Made by a program: the position numbers and the translations under genes. Below are positions 7,815 to 13,979 of a stretch of 13,979 nucleotides of DNA, piece by piece. Each line of letters starts with the position of its first letter. Within the stretch, counting starts at the first letter, position 1. Under the pieces are notes generated by a model that did no database searches, was not told where the DNA came from, and saw only the letters and a list, made by a program, of their open reading frames with translations. The stretch spans positions 34,601 through 48,579 of the forward strand of contig CP070641.1 in assembly GCA_020354085.1 (NCBI GenBank). The letters are read 5' to 3'. This DNA is from Pseudomonadota bacterium. Its GTDB lineage: Bacteria; Pseudomonadota; Gammaproteobacteria; Acidiferrobacterales; Sulfurifustaceae.

Positions 7815-8192
7815 TTACGCCATGACGCGCGGCAACAAAATTGTCGCCCAGGTGAAAACCACGAGCAGTATCGCGATCAGCACCGCCGCCGATCCCATGT
7901 CTTTGGCGCTCTTGGACAGCGCATGGCGGGCCTTACCGATACGATCGATCGCGGCCTCGACTGCGGAGTTGAGCAGCTCCACAACCAAGACCATCACCAG
8001 CGAGCCGACCAGCAATACGCGCTCGATGGCGTCCTCGCCCAGCCACCAACCGAGCGGCGCGAGCACGATGAATAGAACTATTTCCTGACGGAAGGCTGGT
8101 TGTTGCCAGGCACTGCGCAAGCCGGCCAGCGAATAGCCGCCCGCGCGCCATACCCGCGCCAAATCGCCGATGCCGCCCGATCGCGGCTTCAT
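7815..8192 (-). CDS. dgkA: Diacylglycerol kinase (prokaryotic, DgkA type)
   Basis: Small trimeric inner-membrane kinase that phosphorylates diacylglycerol with ATP to phosphatidic acid, recycling lipid by-products of envelope synthesis. The 125-residue protein has three hydrophobic spans and the signature ELLNSAVEAAIDR (72-84) with catalytic Glu72, Asn75 and Glu79, then AKDMGSAAVLIA (96-107) with Lys97-Asp98. AFRQE (33-37) is also conserved. The position equivalent to E. coli Glu28 (in NEAAFRQE) is Gln31 here (QQPAFRQE), with one residue fewer between the preceding Trp and Phe. ATG at 8192 overlaps the gcvPB stop (ATGA), so it is the last gene of the gcv operon and likely translationally coupled. 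A link between glycine and lipid metabolism is not implied by the sequence beyond co-transcription. Confidence 0.95.
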   Translation of the reverse strand: MKPRSGGIGDLARVWRAGGYSLAGLRSAWQQPAFRQEIVLFIVLAPLGWWLGEDAIERVLLVGSLVMVLVVELLNSAVEAAIDRIGKARHALSKSAKDMGSAAVLIAILLVVFTWATILLPRVMA

Positions 8193-9643
8193 GCCGCGGG
8201 GCGTTTCCAGGTGAGATCGAGTTCGCGCGCGGCCTTCACATCATCGAGACGCTTGACCGGCATGGTGTGCGGCGCCGCCTTGACCAAGTCCGGTTGGCTC
8301 GCGGCCTCAGCAGCAATCTCTTTCATGGCCGCGATGAATCGATCCAGCTCTTCCCTGGACTCCGTTTCCGTCGGCTCGATCAGCAGACACTCTGGTACCA
8401 GCAACGGAAAATACGTGGTCGGTGCGTGGAAGCCCTTGTCGAGCAGGCGCTTGGCAACGTCCATGGCGATCACCCCGGTCTTCTCCTTCATGCCCTTAAG
8501 CGTGAGAATAAATTCGTGCGTGGCGCGCCGCTTGGGGAAGGCTGCGGTGAACCCGGCCTTGGTCAGCTCGGCCATCAGATAGTTGGCGTTGAGCGTGGAG
8601 AAATCCGCGACTCGATGCATACCCTCGCGACCAAGCAAACGCGCATAGACGTAGGCGCGCAACAACACGCCGGCATTGCCCATGTTGGCCGACAGTCGCC
8701 CGATCGTTTGCGGACGTGTCTTTTCCGTTTCCCAGAAATACTTATCCTGCAGCTTGCCCACCATCGGTACTGGTAGAAAAGGCTCCAGGCGAGTGTTCGC
8801 CGCCACCGGCCCTGCCCCCGGTCCGCCACCGCCGTGCGGTGTGGAAAAGGTCTTGTGCAGGTTCATGTGAATGACATCGAAGCCCATGTCGCCGGGCTTC
8901 ACCTTGCCCAAGATCGCGTTCAGGTTGGCGCCGTCGTAGTAAAGTAAGCCGCCAGCATCATGGAGAACCTTGGCAATCTCCTGGATCTTGCGCTCGAACA
9001 CACCGAGCGTGGACGGATTGGTCAGCATCAGCCCCGCGGTCTGCGGCCCAACCGAGCGCTTCAGCGCCTCGAGATCGACGTCACCATCCGCGTCGGTTGG
9101 AATCTCGCGCACAGTATAGCCGCACATCACGGCGGTTGCCGGATTGGTGCCGTGCGCGGCATCGGGCACCAGGATCTCTGTGCGTGCCCTGTCGCCACGC
9201 GCGTCGTGATAGGCGCGGATCATGGCGACACCGGCGAACTCACCCTGCGCACCGGCGAGCGGTGTCAATGACACGCTCTTCATGCCCGTGACGTCTTTGA
9301 GGATTTCCTGCAACTCGTACATACAAGCGAGAAAACCCTGACCCGTTGATTGCGGGGCATACGGATGACGACCGAGCAGCTGCGGCAGCATCGCAAGCTT
9401 GTTGCAGGCGCGCGGGTTGTACTTCATGGTGCAGGACCCAAGCGGATAGAAGTGCGTGTCGATTGAGAAATTCTTCTGTGACAGCCGCGTGTAGTGGCGC
9501 ACTGCCTGCATCTCGGAGACCTCCGGCAACTTGGGCCGCTGCCTGCGCCGCAGCGACTCGGGGATATCCCGGATATCTGTTTTTTGCAGCGGCGCCTGGG
9601 AATAATTGCGCCGGCCGGGTTGGGAGTGCTCGAAGATCAACAT
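8189..9643 (-). CDS. gcvPB: Glycine dehydrogenase (decarboxylating) subunit 2
   Basis: Catalytic subunit of the two-part P-protein: it binds glycine to pyridoxal phosphate, releases CO2 and passes the aminomethyl group to lipoyl-GcvH. At 484 residues it has the usual GcvPB length. The PLP lysine is Lys264 in HMNLHKTFSTPHGGGGPG (259-276). Other conserved blocks are FYPLGSCTMKYNPR (65-78), PLAGAQGEFAGV (128-139), DAAHGTNPATA (161-171) and LLYYDGANLNAI (233-244). It is separated from its partner gcvPA by two peroxidase genes. It begins 24 nt after the first upstream peroxidase stop, and its own stop overlaps dgkA. The Shine-Dalgarno sequence is weak (GAGAG upstream of the ATG at 9643). Identification is secure. 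Confidence 0.97.
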   Translation of the reverse strand: MLIFEHSQPGRRNYSQAPLQKTDIRDIPESLRRRQRPKLPEVSEMQAVRHYTRLSQKNFSIDTHFYPLGSCTMKYNPRACNKLAMLPQLLGRHPYAPQSTGQGFLACMYELQEILKDVTGMKSVSLTPLAGAQGEFAGVAMIRAYHDARGDRARTEILVPDAAHGTNPATAVMCGYTVREIPTDADGDVDLEALKRSVGPQTAGLMLTNPSTLGVFERKIQEIAKVLHDAGGLLYYDGANLNAILGKVKPGDMGFDVIHMNLHKTFSTPHGGGGPGAGPVAANTRLEPFLPVPMVGKLQDKYFWETEKTRPQTIGRLSANMGNAGVLLRAYVYARLLGREGMHRVADFSTLNANYLMAELTKAGFTAAFPKRRATHEFILTLKGMKEKTGVIAMDVAKRLLDKGFHAPTTYFPLLVPECLLIEPTETESREELDRFIAAMKEIAAEAASQPDLVKAAPHTMPVKRLDDVKAARELDLTWKRPAA

Positions 9644-9667
9644 GCGTGCATCTCTCGTCGCTGCGGT

Positions 9668-10168
9668 TTACTTCAAGGCCGCTAGCGCGGCTTCATAGTT
9701 TGGTTCTTGGCGGATTTCAGGTACGAGCTCGGTGTAGACGACTTTGTCGTTCTCGTCGATGACGACGATGCCGCGTGCCGTGATGCCCCGATACAGGCCG
9801 TCGAGCAGCAAGATTCCGTAGTCCTTGGCGAAGTTGCGGTCGCGCATCATCGATAGCGTCTTGACGTTGTGTGTATTCTCCGCTTGGCAAAAATACTGCT
9901 GCGCAAACGGCAGATCGGCCGATACCATGATGATCACGGCATTCGGATGCTTCGCTGCATACTCGTTGAACTTGCGCGTCGACATGGCGCAGGTTGGCGT
10001 ATCGATGCTCGGAAAGATATTGAGCAGCTTCTTCTTGCCCTTGAGGTCCGCCAACGACACGTCGTTCAGATTGGCATCGGTGAGCCGGAAGTCGGGTGCC
10101 TTGCTTCCGACCGCCGGCAGCTCACCGATGGTATGGACCGGATTGCCGCGATGCGTAATGTTGGCCAT
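9668..10168 (-). CDS. tpx: Thiol peroxidase (Tpx-type atypical 2-Cys peroxiredoxin), copy A
   Basis: A 166-residue peroxiredoxin that would reduce alkyl and hydrogen peroxides using thioredoxin or a similar thiol donor. The peroxidatic centre is SIDTPTCAMSTRKFNE with Thr57 and Cys60. The resolving cysteine is Cys94 in LPFAQQYFC, as in E. coli Tpx (Cys61/Cys95, counting Met). The conserved active-site arginine is Arg132 (TARGIVVIDEND). The usual 'RFC' before the resolving cysteine reads YFC here. It is the shadow twin of the gene just upstream (10190-10690): same length, no gaps, about 92 of 166 identical by hand count. A GAGGA ribosome binding site sits 7 nt before the ATG at 10168. It lies 21 nt after its twin and 24 nt before gcvPB. 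The symbol is by family; two copies make orthology uncertain. Confidence 0.92.
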   Translation of the reverse strand: MANITHRGNPVHTIGELPAVGSKAPDFRLTDANLNDVSLADLKGKKKLLNIFPSIDTPTCAMSTRKFNEYAAKHPNAVIIMVSADLPFAQQYFCQAENTHNVKTLSMMRDRNFAKDYGILLLDGLYRGITARGIVVIDENDKVVYTELVPEIRQEPNYEAALAALK

Positions 10169-10189
10169 AGCTGCGTCCTCGACGTTCCG

Positions 10190-10690
10190 TTATTTCAAGG
10201 CCGCAAAGGCCTTGTCGTAATCGGGCTCTACGGTCAGCTCCGGCCCGAGCTGCGTGTACAGCACTCTGTTGTTCTCATCGAGCACCAGCGTCGCGCGCCC
10301 GCACAGACCCGCAATCGGGCTGTCAACCATCAAGACACCGTAGTCCTTGGCAAAGAACCGGTCGCGCATCATGGAAAGCGGCACCACGTTCTTGATTCCC
10401 TCGCCGGTACAAAACCGCGCTTGCGCGAACGGCAAATCGGCCGTGACGACCAGCACCACGACGTCCGGGCGGCTCTTGGCAAACTCGTTGAAGCGCTTGG
10501 TGGCGGCGGCGCAGGTGCCGGTATCGAGCGAATGCGCGATGCTGAGGAGCTTCTTCTTGCCTTTGTAATTCGCGAGCGTCACGTCCGAAAGATCGCCGGC
10601 GGTGAGCTTGAAATCCGGGGCCTGGCTTCCAACCTTGGGCAAGTCTCCGCTGGTATGGGCGGGTGTTCCTTTGAAAAGTACATCGGCCAT
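10190..10690 (-). CDS. tpx: Thiol peroxidase (Tpx-type atypical 2-Cys peroxiredoxin), copy B
   Basis: The second Tpx-like peroxiredoxin of the tandem pair, also 166 residues. Its peroxidatic site is SLDTGTCAAATKRFNE (Thr57, Cys60), the resolving cysteine is Cys94 in the canonical LPFAQARFC, and Arg132 is in GRATLVLDEN. An extra cysteine (Cys130, in AGLCGRA) is absent from copy A. It follows gcvPA by 17 nt and has the best ribosome binding site in the operon, AGGAGG with 7 nt to the ATG at 10690, suggesting strong translation. Both copies keep all catalytic residues, so neither looks like a decaying duplicate. Placement between gcvPA and gcvPB implies glycine-controlled expression, which is inference. 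Cytoplasmic; no signal peptide is visible. Confidence 0.92.
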   Translation of the reverse strand: MADVLFKGTPAHTSGDLPKVGSQAPDFKLTAGDLSDVTLANYKGKKKLLSIAHSLDTGTCAAATKRFNEFAKSRPDVVVLVVTADLPFAQARFCTGEGIKNVVPLSMMRDRFFAKDYGVLMVDSPIAGLCGRATLVLDENNRVLYTQLGPELTVEPDYDKAFAALK

Positions 10691-10707
10691 GGTGAGTCCT
10701 CCTGGGG

Positions 10708-12102
10708 TTAGGCGTTCACTTTGGTGGCGCAGGGTGGATCGAGCCTGCGCTTGGACACGACGCGTTCCAAATGGAAGGCGTACTGCTCGATATCTTCGGC
10801 GGTGCGCGTTTCAGTGGCACAGACGAGCAGCGCTTGGCCGAGCTCGGGATAGTGCTCGCTCAAATCGTAACCACCGAGAATTCCCTGCGCCTCGAGCGCA
10901 TGCAGCGCATCACCCACGGGGATATCGAGACGTAACACTGCCTCATGGAACACCGGGCGGTCGAATACGCTGGAGACACCCTTGATGCCGGTGAGCTTGG
11001 CAACGGTGGCGAGCGTGTTGGCATGGCAGGCGGCGGCGACGCGCTCCAGGCCCTCGGGGCCGAGCAACGACATATATATAGTGGCGGCGGTGACGATCAA
11101 ACCCTGATTGGTGCAGATGTTGGACGTCGCCTTGGAGCGGCGAATATGTTGCTCGCGTGCCTGCAAGGTAAGCGTGAATCCTTGCTTACCGTCTTTGTCT
11201 ACCGTGCGGCCGATGATGCGGCCCGGCATCTGGCGCACCAAAGGTTCTTTGCAGGCAAGAAAACCAAAGTACGGACCGCCGGATGACAACGGCGCGCCCA
11301 ACGGCTGGCCCTCGCCGACAGCGATGTCGGCACCCTTTGCGCCCCACTCGCCGGGCGGCTTGAGAATCGCGAGCGACGTCGGGTTCACGAGCCCGATGGC
11401 GAACATGCCGTTGCTATGGGCCCAGTCGGTCAGGGCATCGACATCCTCGAGTACGCCGAAGAAATTTGGCTGCGGAATCACCAAGGCGGCGAAATCACCA
11501 CCGGCATAGGCCTTGAGCGACTCCGGCGCCGTGTGACCTCCCTTCGTGTCGAACGGCACCTCCACCAGCTCAATGGCCTGATCCCTTACGATGGCGTACA
11601 CCACGCGCCGATAGATCGGATGCACAGTGCGCGGTATCAGGATCTTGCGCGCTTTCTTGTGTGCGCGCACCGCCATCAGCACTGCTTCCGCCAGACCCGA
11701 GGCGCCGTCGTAGAGCGACGCGTTGGAGACGTCCATGCCAGTGAGCGAGGCCATCATGGTCTGGTATTCGTAGAGCAGTTGCAGCGTGCCCTGCGAGGCT
11801 TCGGCCTGGTACGGCGTATAGGCGGAATAGAATTCGCCGCGCGTGACGATCTCCCATACCGCTGCAGGAATGTGGTGCTCGTAGGCACCGGCGCCGATGA
11901 AGTTGAGGTACTGCCCATCCTGGTTGGCACGCGCCTGCATCAGGCGCGCCACTTCCATTTCGCTCAGACCTTCCGGTACGCGCGTGAGCTTACCGGCGCG
12001 CAATGCCTCGGGAATTTCATCGAACAGTTCGTCGATCGACTTGGCGCCGATGCTGGCCAGCATGGCTTTGATATCGGCGTCGGTGTGCGGAATAAACGGC
12101 AT
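10708..12102 (-). CDS. gcvPA: Glycine dehydrogenase (decarboxylating) subunit 1
   Basis: Structural and regulatory half of the heterotetrameric P-protein, homologous to the N-terminal half of the long GcvP. The 464-residue protein starts PFIPHTDADIKAML and carries NFIGAGAYEHHIP (67-79), the strongly conserved block EFYSAYTPYQAEASQGTLQ (90-108), SLYDGASGLAEA (128-139), GEGQPLG..LSSGGPYFGF near 265-282, and REQHIRRSKATSNICTNQ further on. As expected for this subunit it has no PLP-lysine HKTF motif; that is in GcvPB. Start ATG at 12102, 44 nt after the gcvH stop, is the largest gap within the operon. The C-terminal tail (about 450-464) is less conserved. Identification is secure. Confidence 0.97.
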   Translation of the reverse strand: MPFIPHTDADIKAMLASIGAKSIDELFDEIPEALRAGKLTRVPEGLSEMEVARLMQARANQDGQYLNFIGAGAYEHHIPAAVWEIVTRGEFYSAYTPYQAEASQGTLQLLYEYQTMMASLTGMDVSNASLYDGASGLAEAVLMAVRAHKKARKILIPRTVHPIYRRVVYAIVRDQAIELVEVPFDTKGGHTAPESLKAYAGGDFAALVIPQPNFFGVLEDVDALTDWAHSNGMFAIGLVNPTSLAILKPPGEWGAKGADIAVGEGQPLGAPLSSGGPYFGFLACKEPLVRQMPGRIIGRTVDKDGKQGFTLTLQAREQHIRRSKATSNICTNQGLIVTAATIYMSLLGPEGLERVAAACHANTLATVAKLTGIKGVSSVFDRPVFHEAVLRLDIPVGDALHALEAQGILGGYDLSEHYPELGQALLVCATETRTAEDIEQYAFHLERVVSKRRLDPPCATKVNA

Positions 12103-12146
12103 GGCAAACGTCTCGTGTCGGGTGTGAGGTCGGTCGTCGTGAGGCG

Positions 12147-12539
12147 TCAGTGACTCTCGGCCGCGACCAACGCTTCGTAGGCCTTGGCGTCCAACAAGGC
12201 ATCGACATCAGCCTTGTTCGCAGGCTTGATGCGAAACATCCAGCCGGCGCCGTAACAATCCTTATTTACCGTTTCGGGAGAGCCGGAGAGCTCGCCGTTG
12301 GCAGCGGTGACTTCGCCGTTGACCGGCGCATAGACGTCCGAGGCGGCCTTGACCGATTCGACCACGGCGCATTCCTTACCCGCCTCGACCTTGCGGCCGG
12401 TCTCCGGCAGATCGACATAGACCATGTCGCCCATGAGTTCCTGGGCGTGATCGGTGATGCCCACGGTGACTGTACCGTCGGTTTCGACGCGCACCCATTC
12501 GTGCGACTTGGTGTATTTGAGTTCGGTTGGTGTTTTCAC
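12147..12539 (-). CDS. gcvH: Glycine cleavage system H protein
   Basis: Lipoyl-carrying shuttle protein that receives the aminomethyl group from the P-protein, presents it to the T-protein and is reoxidised by the L-protein. The 130-residue product has the lipoylation site ESVKAASDVYAP with Lys64, the N-terminal KYTKSHEWV block (8-16) and GITDHAQELMGDMVYVDLPE (27-46). The C-terminal GAGWMFRIKP is also typical. The start is a GTG at 12539: it gives the normal short N-terminus, and a strong GGGGAGG sits 8 nt upstream. The longer open frame to 12881 would run antisense-like through gcvT and is not credible. It begins 16 nt after the gcvT stop and precedes gcvPA by 44 nt. Confidence 0.97.
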   Translation of the reverse strand: MKTPTELKYTKSHEWVRVETDGTVTVGITDHAQELMGDMVYVDLPETGRKVEAGKECAVVESVKAASDVYAPVNGEVTAANGELSGSPETVNKDCYGAGWMFRIKPANKADVDALLDAKAYEALVAAESH

Positions 12540-12547
12540 GGTTCTCG

Positions 12548-12554
12548 CCTCCCC
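12548..12554 (-). promoter_or_regulatory. Ribosome binding site that fixes the gcvH GTG start
   Basis: GGGGAGG on the minus strand (12554-12548) ends 8 nt before the GTG at 12539 and directly follows the gcvT stop codon (12558-12556). Spacing and strength support the GTG over any upstream start. Confidence 0.8.
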
Positions 12555-12555
12555 T

Positions 12556-13653
12556 CTAGGAAATACAACTCTTGCCCTGACGCACGAACGGATATTGCAC
12601 GACTCGCGCCGGCTGTAACTGGCCACGGATGTCGACCTGCACGGTGGCGCCGTTCTCCACGCCTGCCGGTACACGCGCGAAGGCGATCGATCGATTGAGC
12701 GTGGGTGAAAAACTGCCACTGGTGATCTCGCCGTCGCCGAGCGCACCGCAATGGACCTTTTGATGGTTGCGCAACACGCCCTTGCCTTCAAGCACCAATC
12801 CAACCAAACGCCGTTTGATGCCGTTGGCCTTCTGTTTGTCGAGCACCTCACGACCGACAAACCCACGCGAGGCGGGCTCAAACGCCACGGTCCAGGCGAG
12901 ACCCGATTCGAGCGGCGTGGTGGTCTCGTCCATATCGGAGCCGTAAAGGTTCATGCCGGCTTCGAGCCGCAGCGTATCGCGCGCGCCAAGCCCGCACGGC
13001 GCCACACCCGCGTCGAGCAACATCTGCCAGGTAAATGGCGCGGCTTTGGCCGGCAGAATAATTTCGAAGCCGTCTTCACCGGTGTAACCAGTGGTGGCGA
13101 CGTGCAATTCACCGATCATGACGGAGTGAAAAGGCTTGAGGCTCTCGGCCGCCTCGCGGATGTTCCCGCCCAGCGCTGCATAGGTCTTGTCTTTGGCGTT
13201 GGGGCCCTGCACCGCGATCATGGCGAGATCGTCGCGCTGCTCGACGACGATATTCCCATAATCCTTGGCGGTGGCGCGGACCCAGGCCATATCCTTGTCG
13301 CGCGTCGCGGCGTTCATGACCAGGCGGAACCAGGCTTCATCGAGGTAGTAGACGATCAAGTCGTCGATCACGCCGCCCTTGTGATTGAGCATGCAGCTGT
13401 ACAAGGCGCGGCCTTTGGTCTTGAGCTTCTCAACGCTGTTGGCGACAAGCATGCGCAGATAACCGCGCAGGTCCGGACCTTTAAGATCGACGACGTTCAT
13501 GTGCGACACGTCGAACATGCCGGCGTCAGTGCGCACCTTGTGATGCTCGTCGATTTGCGAGCCGTAATGAAGCGGCATGTCCCAGCCGCCGAAATCGACG
13601 ATCTTGGCACCAAGCTTGACGTGCGTGTCGTACAGCGGCGTGCGGTTACCCAT
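12556..13653 (-). CDS. gcvT: Aminomethyltransferase (glycine cleavage T protein)
   Basis: Transfers the methylene group from aminomethyl-lipoyl GcvH to tetrahydrofolate and releases ammonia. The 365-residue protein has the standard length (E. coli about 364). Visible are the N-terminal TPLYDTHVKLGAKIVDFGGW (residues 5-24), MFDVSHM (46-52), GGVIDDLIVY (93-102) holding the catalytic aspartate (Asp97/98), and TTGYTGEDGFEI and LGARDTLRLEAGMNLYG in the later folate domain. The ATG at 13653 is chosen because it gives the normal N-terminus and sits 10 nt after a GAGG. The open frame upstream to 13920 is the riboswitch leader, not protein. It is the first gene of the operon and is expressed only if transcription passes the terminator at 13670-13703. 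Confidence 0.97.
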   Translation of the reverse strand: MGNRTPLYDTHVKLGAKIVDFGGWDMPLHYGSQIDEHHKVRTDAGMFDVSHMNVVDLKGPDLRGYLRMLVANSVEKLKTKGRALYSCMLNHKGGVIDDLIVYYLDEAWFRLVMNAATRDKDMAWVRATAKDYGNIVVEQRDDLAMIAVQGPNAKDKTYAALGGNIREAAESLKPFHSVMIGELHVATTGYTGEDGFEIILPAKAAPFTWQMLLDAGVAPCGLGARDTLRLEAGMNLYGSDMDETTTPLESGLAWTVAFEPASRGFVGREVLDKQKANGIKRRLVGLVLEGKGVLRNHQKVHCGALGDGEITSGSFSPTLNRSIAFARVPAGVENGATVQVDIRGQLQPARVVQYPFVRQGKSCIS

Positions 13654-13669
13654 CGAGCCGGATCCTCGG

Positions 13670-13703
13670 AAAAAGTTAAGGGCGATGGCCAACGCCATCG
13701 CCC
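13670..13703 (-). terminator. Intrinsic terminator of the glycine riboswitch expression platform
   Basis: On the minus strand GGGCGATGGC (13703-13694) pairs perfectly with GCCATCGCCC (13689-13680) over a 4-base loop. The run TTAACTTTTT (13679-13670) follows. Two more pairs (G-U, A-U) can extend the stem back to 13705. The 5' arm thereby overlaps the 3' strand of the P1 helix of aptamer 2 (13708-13703), so the two helices compete. This fits a switch that reads through when glycine stabilises P1. Confidence 0.88.
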
Positions 13704-13888
13704 CTCTGTCCGGTAACCTGAGAGCTTGAGCCCCGTCGGTGGATGTCACCGTGCAACTGTGCAGCGGTGAATCACTCTCCAGAGTCGACGAAAGATTCCC
13801 TGCGGTCCTTCTGCCTGAGCGTTTCCGGGCGGGTTGCGCCTTCGGCGCCGCGCGGCTTACATGGTGTCCGCGCGGTCTCTCCCACAGG
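13703..13888 (-). promoter_or_regulatory. Tandem glycine riboswitch (two aptamers) controlling gcvT
   Basis: Aptamer 1 spans 13888-13799. CCTGTGG (13888-13882) pairs with CCGCAGG (13805-13799) as P1, with GGGAGAGACC, the conserved GCGCCGAAGGCGCAA (13848-13834) and a CGCTCAGGC...AGGACC core. A linker of about 14 nt leads to aptamer 2 (13784-13703). There CTCTGG pairs with CAGAGG, and the same elements recur as GGAGAG, CACCGACGGGGC and CTCTCAGG...GGACAGAGG. The two-aptamer layout ahead of gcvT is the known glycine riboswitch class, in which glycine binding usually turns the cleavage operon on. The terminator follows at once. Both aptamers keep their core motifs; aptamer 2 is somewhat more divergent near its P3 region. 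Confidence 0.95.
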
Positions 13889-13905
13889 ATGGCGTCGAGG
13901 GCGGC

Positions 13906-13934
13906 ACTATAGCCCAGCACGACAATGACGCCAA
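13906..13934 (-). promoter_or_regulatory. Sigma70 promoter of the gcv operon
   Basis: On the minus strand TTGGCG (13934-13929, four of six to TTGACA) and TATAGT (13911-13906, five of six to TATAAT) are exactly 17 bp apart. Start of transcription is predicted near 13899, about 11 nt before the first riboswitch helix. The location and spacing make this the likely operon promoter. Confidence 0.7.
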
Positions 13935-13979
13935 GCCGGCTAGTTTCACATAGACGAATCGCGCCAATTTCCTGTGCGC

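Noticed and set aside
12540..12881. Upstream extension of the gcvH frame
   Set aside because: It runs through the 3' part of gcvT in another frame, and a strong ribosome binding site sits before the GTG at 12539.
13654..13920. Upstream in-frame extension of gcvT (89 extra residues)
   Set aside because: The region is the tandem glycine riboswitch and its terminator, and GcvT proteins begin at the MGNRTPLYDTH-like end.
1..13979. Mobile element, CRISPR array, tRNA, rRNA or defence island
   Set aside because: No transposase, integrase, repeat-spacer pattern or RNA-gene signature was seen; all genes are housekeeping or envelope types with even composition.

Overview
The window looks like a stretch of core chromosome from a GC-rich (about 60% by eye) gammaproteobacterium. 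The support is a split glycine decarboxylase (gcvPA/gcvPB), an E. coli-like DgkA, Tpx-type peroxiredoxins, an Lgt of enterobacterial type and a SulP transporter with a STAS domain. I cannot name a genus. Codon use and base composition look even throughout. I see no insertion sequence, integrase, tRNA, rRNA or CRISPR array.

Left part (1-3110, minus strand). An ArnT/PMT-like membrane glycosyltransferase (1170-2957), the prolipoprotein diacylglyceryl transferase lgt (322-1110), and a small membrane-anchored DUF3592 protein (325 to beyond position 1) follow one another. The last overlaps the lgt stop codon and is cut by the window edge. This is a cell-envelope cluster.

Middle part (3177-7810). 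A large thioredoxin-fold DUF255 protein (YyaL/SPATA20 family, plus strand) runs tail to tail with an isoprenylcysteine-carboxyl-methyltransferase-like membrane methyltransferase (minus), with 6 bp between their stops. A SulP anion transporter (plus) is divergent from the methyltransferase and converges on the next operon with a 4-bp gap. The 152-bp region 5850-6001 carries two divergent promoter-like sequences.

Right part (7815-13934, minus strand). This is a compact seven-gene glycine-cleavage operon: promoter, tandem glycine riboswitch, intrinsic terminator, gcvT, gcvH, gcvPA, two tandem thiol peroxidases, gcvPB, dgkA. T-protein, H-protein and the two-subunit P-protein convert glycine to CO2, ammonia and methylene-tetrahydrofolate. 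The L-protein (dihydrolipoamide dehydrogenase) is not in the window. The two peroxidases between the P-protein halves are paralogous (about 55% identical by hand count) and each has its own ribosome binding site. The leader is a textbook two-aptamer glycine sensor whose last pairing element abuts and overlaps a terminator hairpin, which fits glycine-activated read-through.

Nothing here is a clearly new system. The most unusual items are the peroxidase pair inside the gcv operon, a DgkA lacking a conserved glutamate, the cysteine cluster at the SulP C-terminus, and an ArnT-like enzyme with an altered substrate-side motif.
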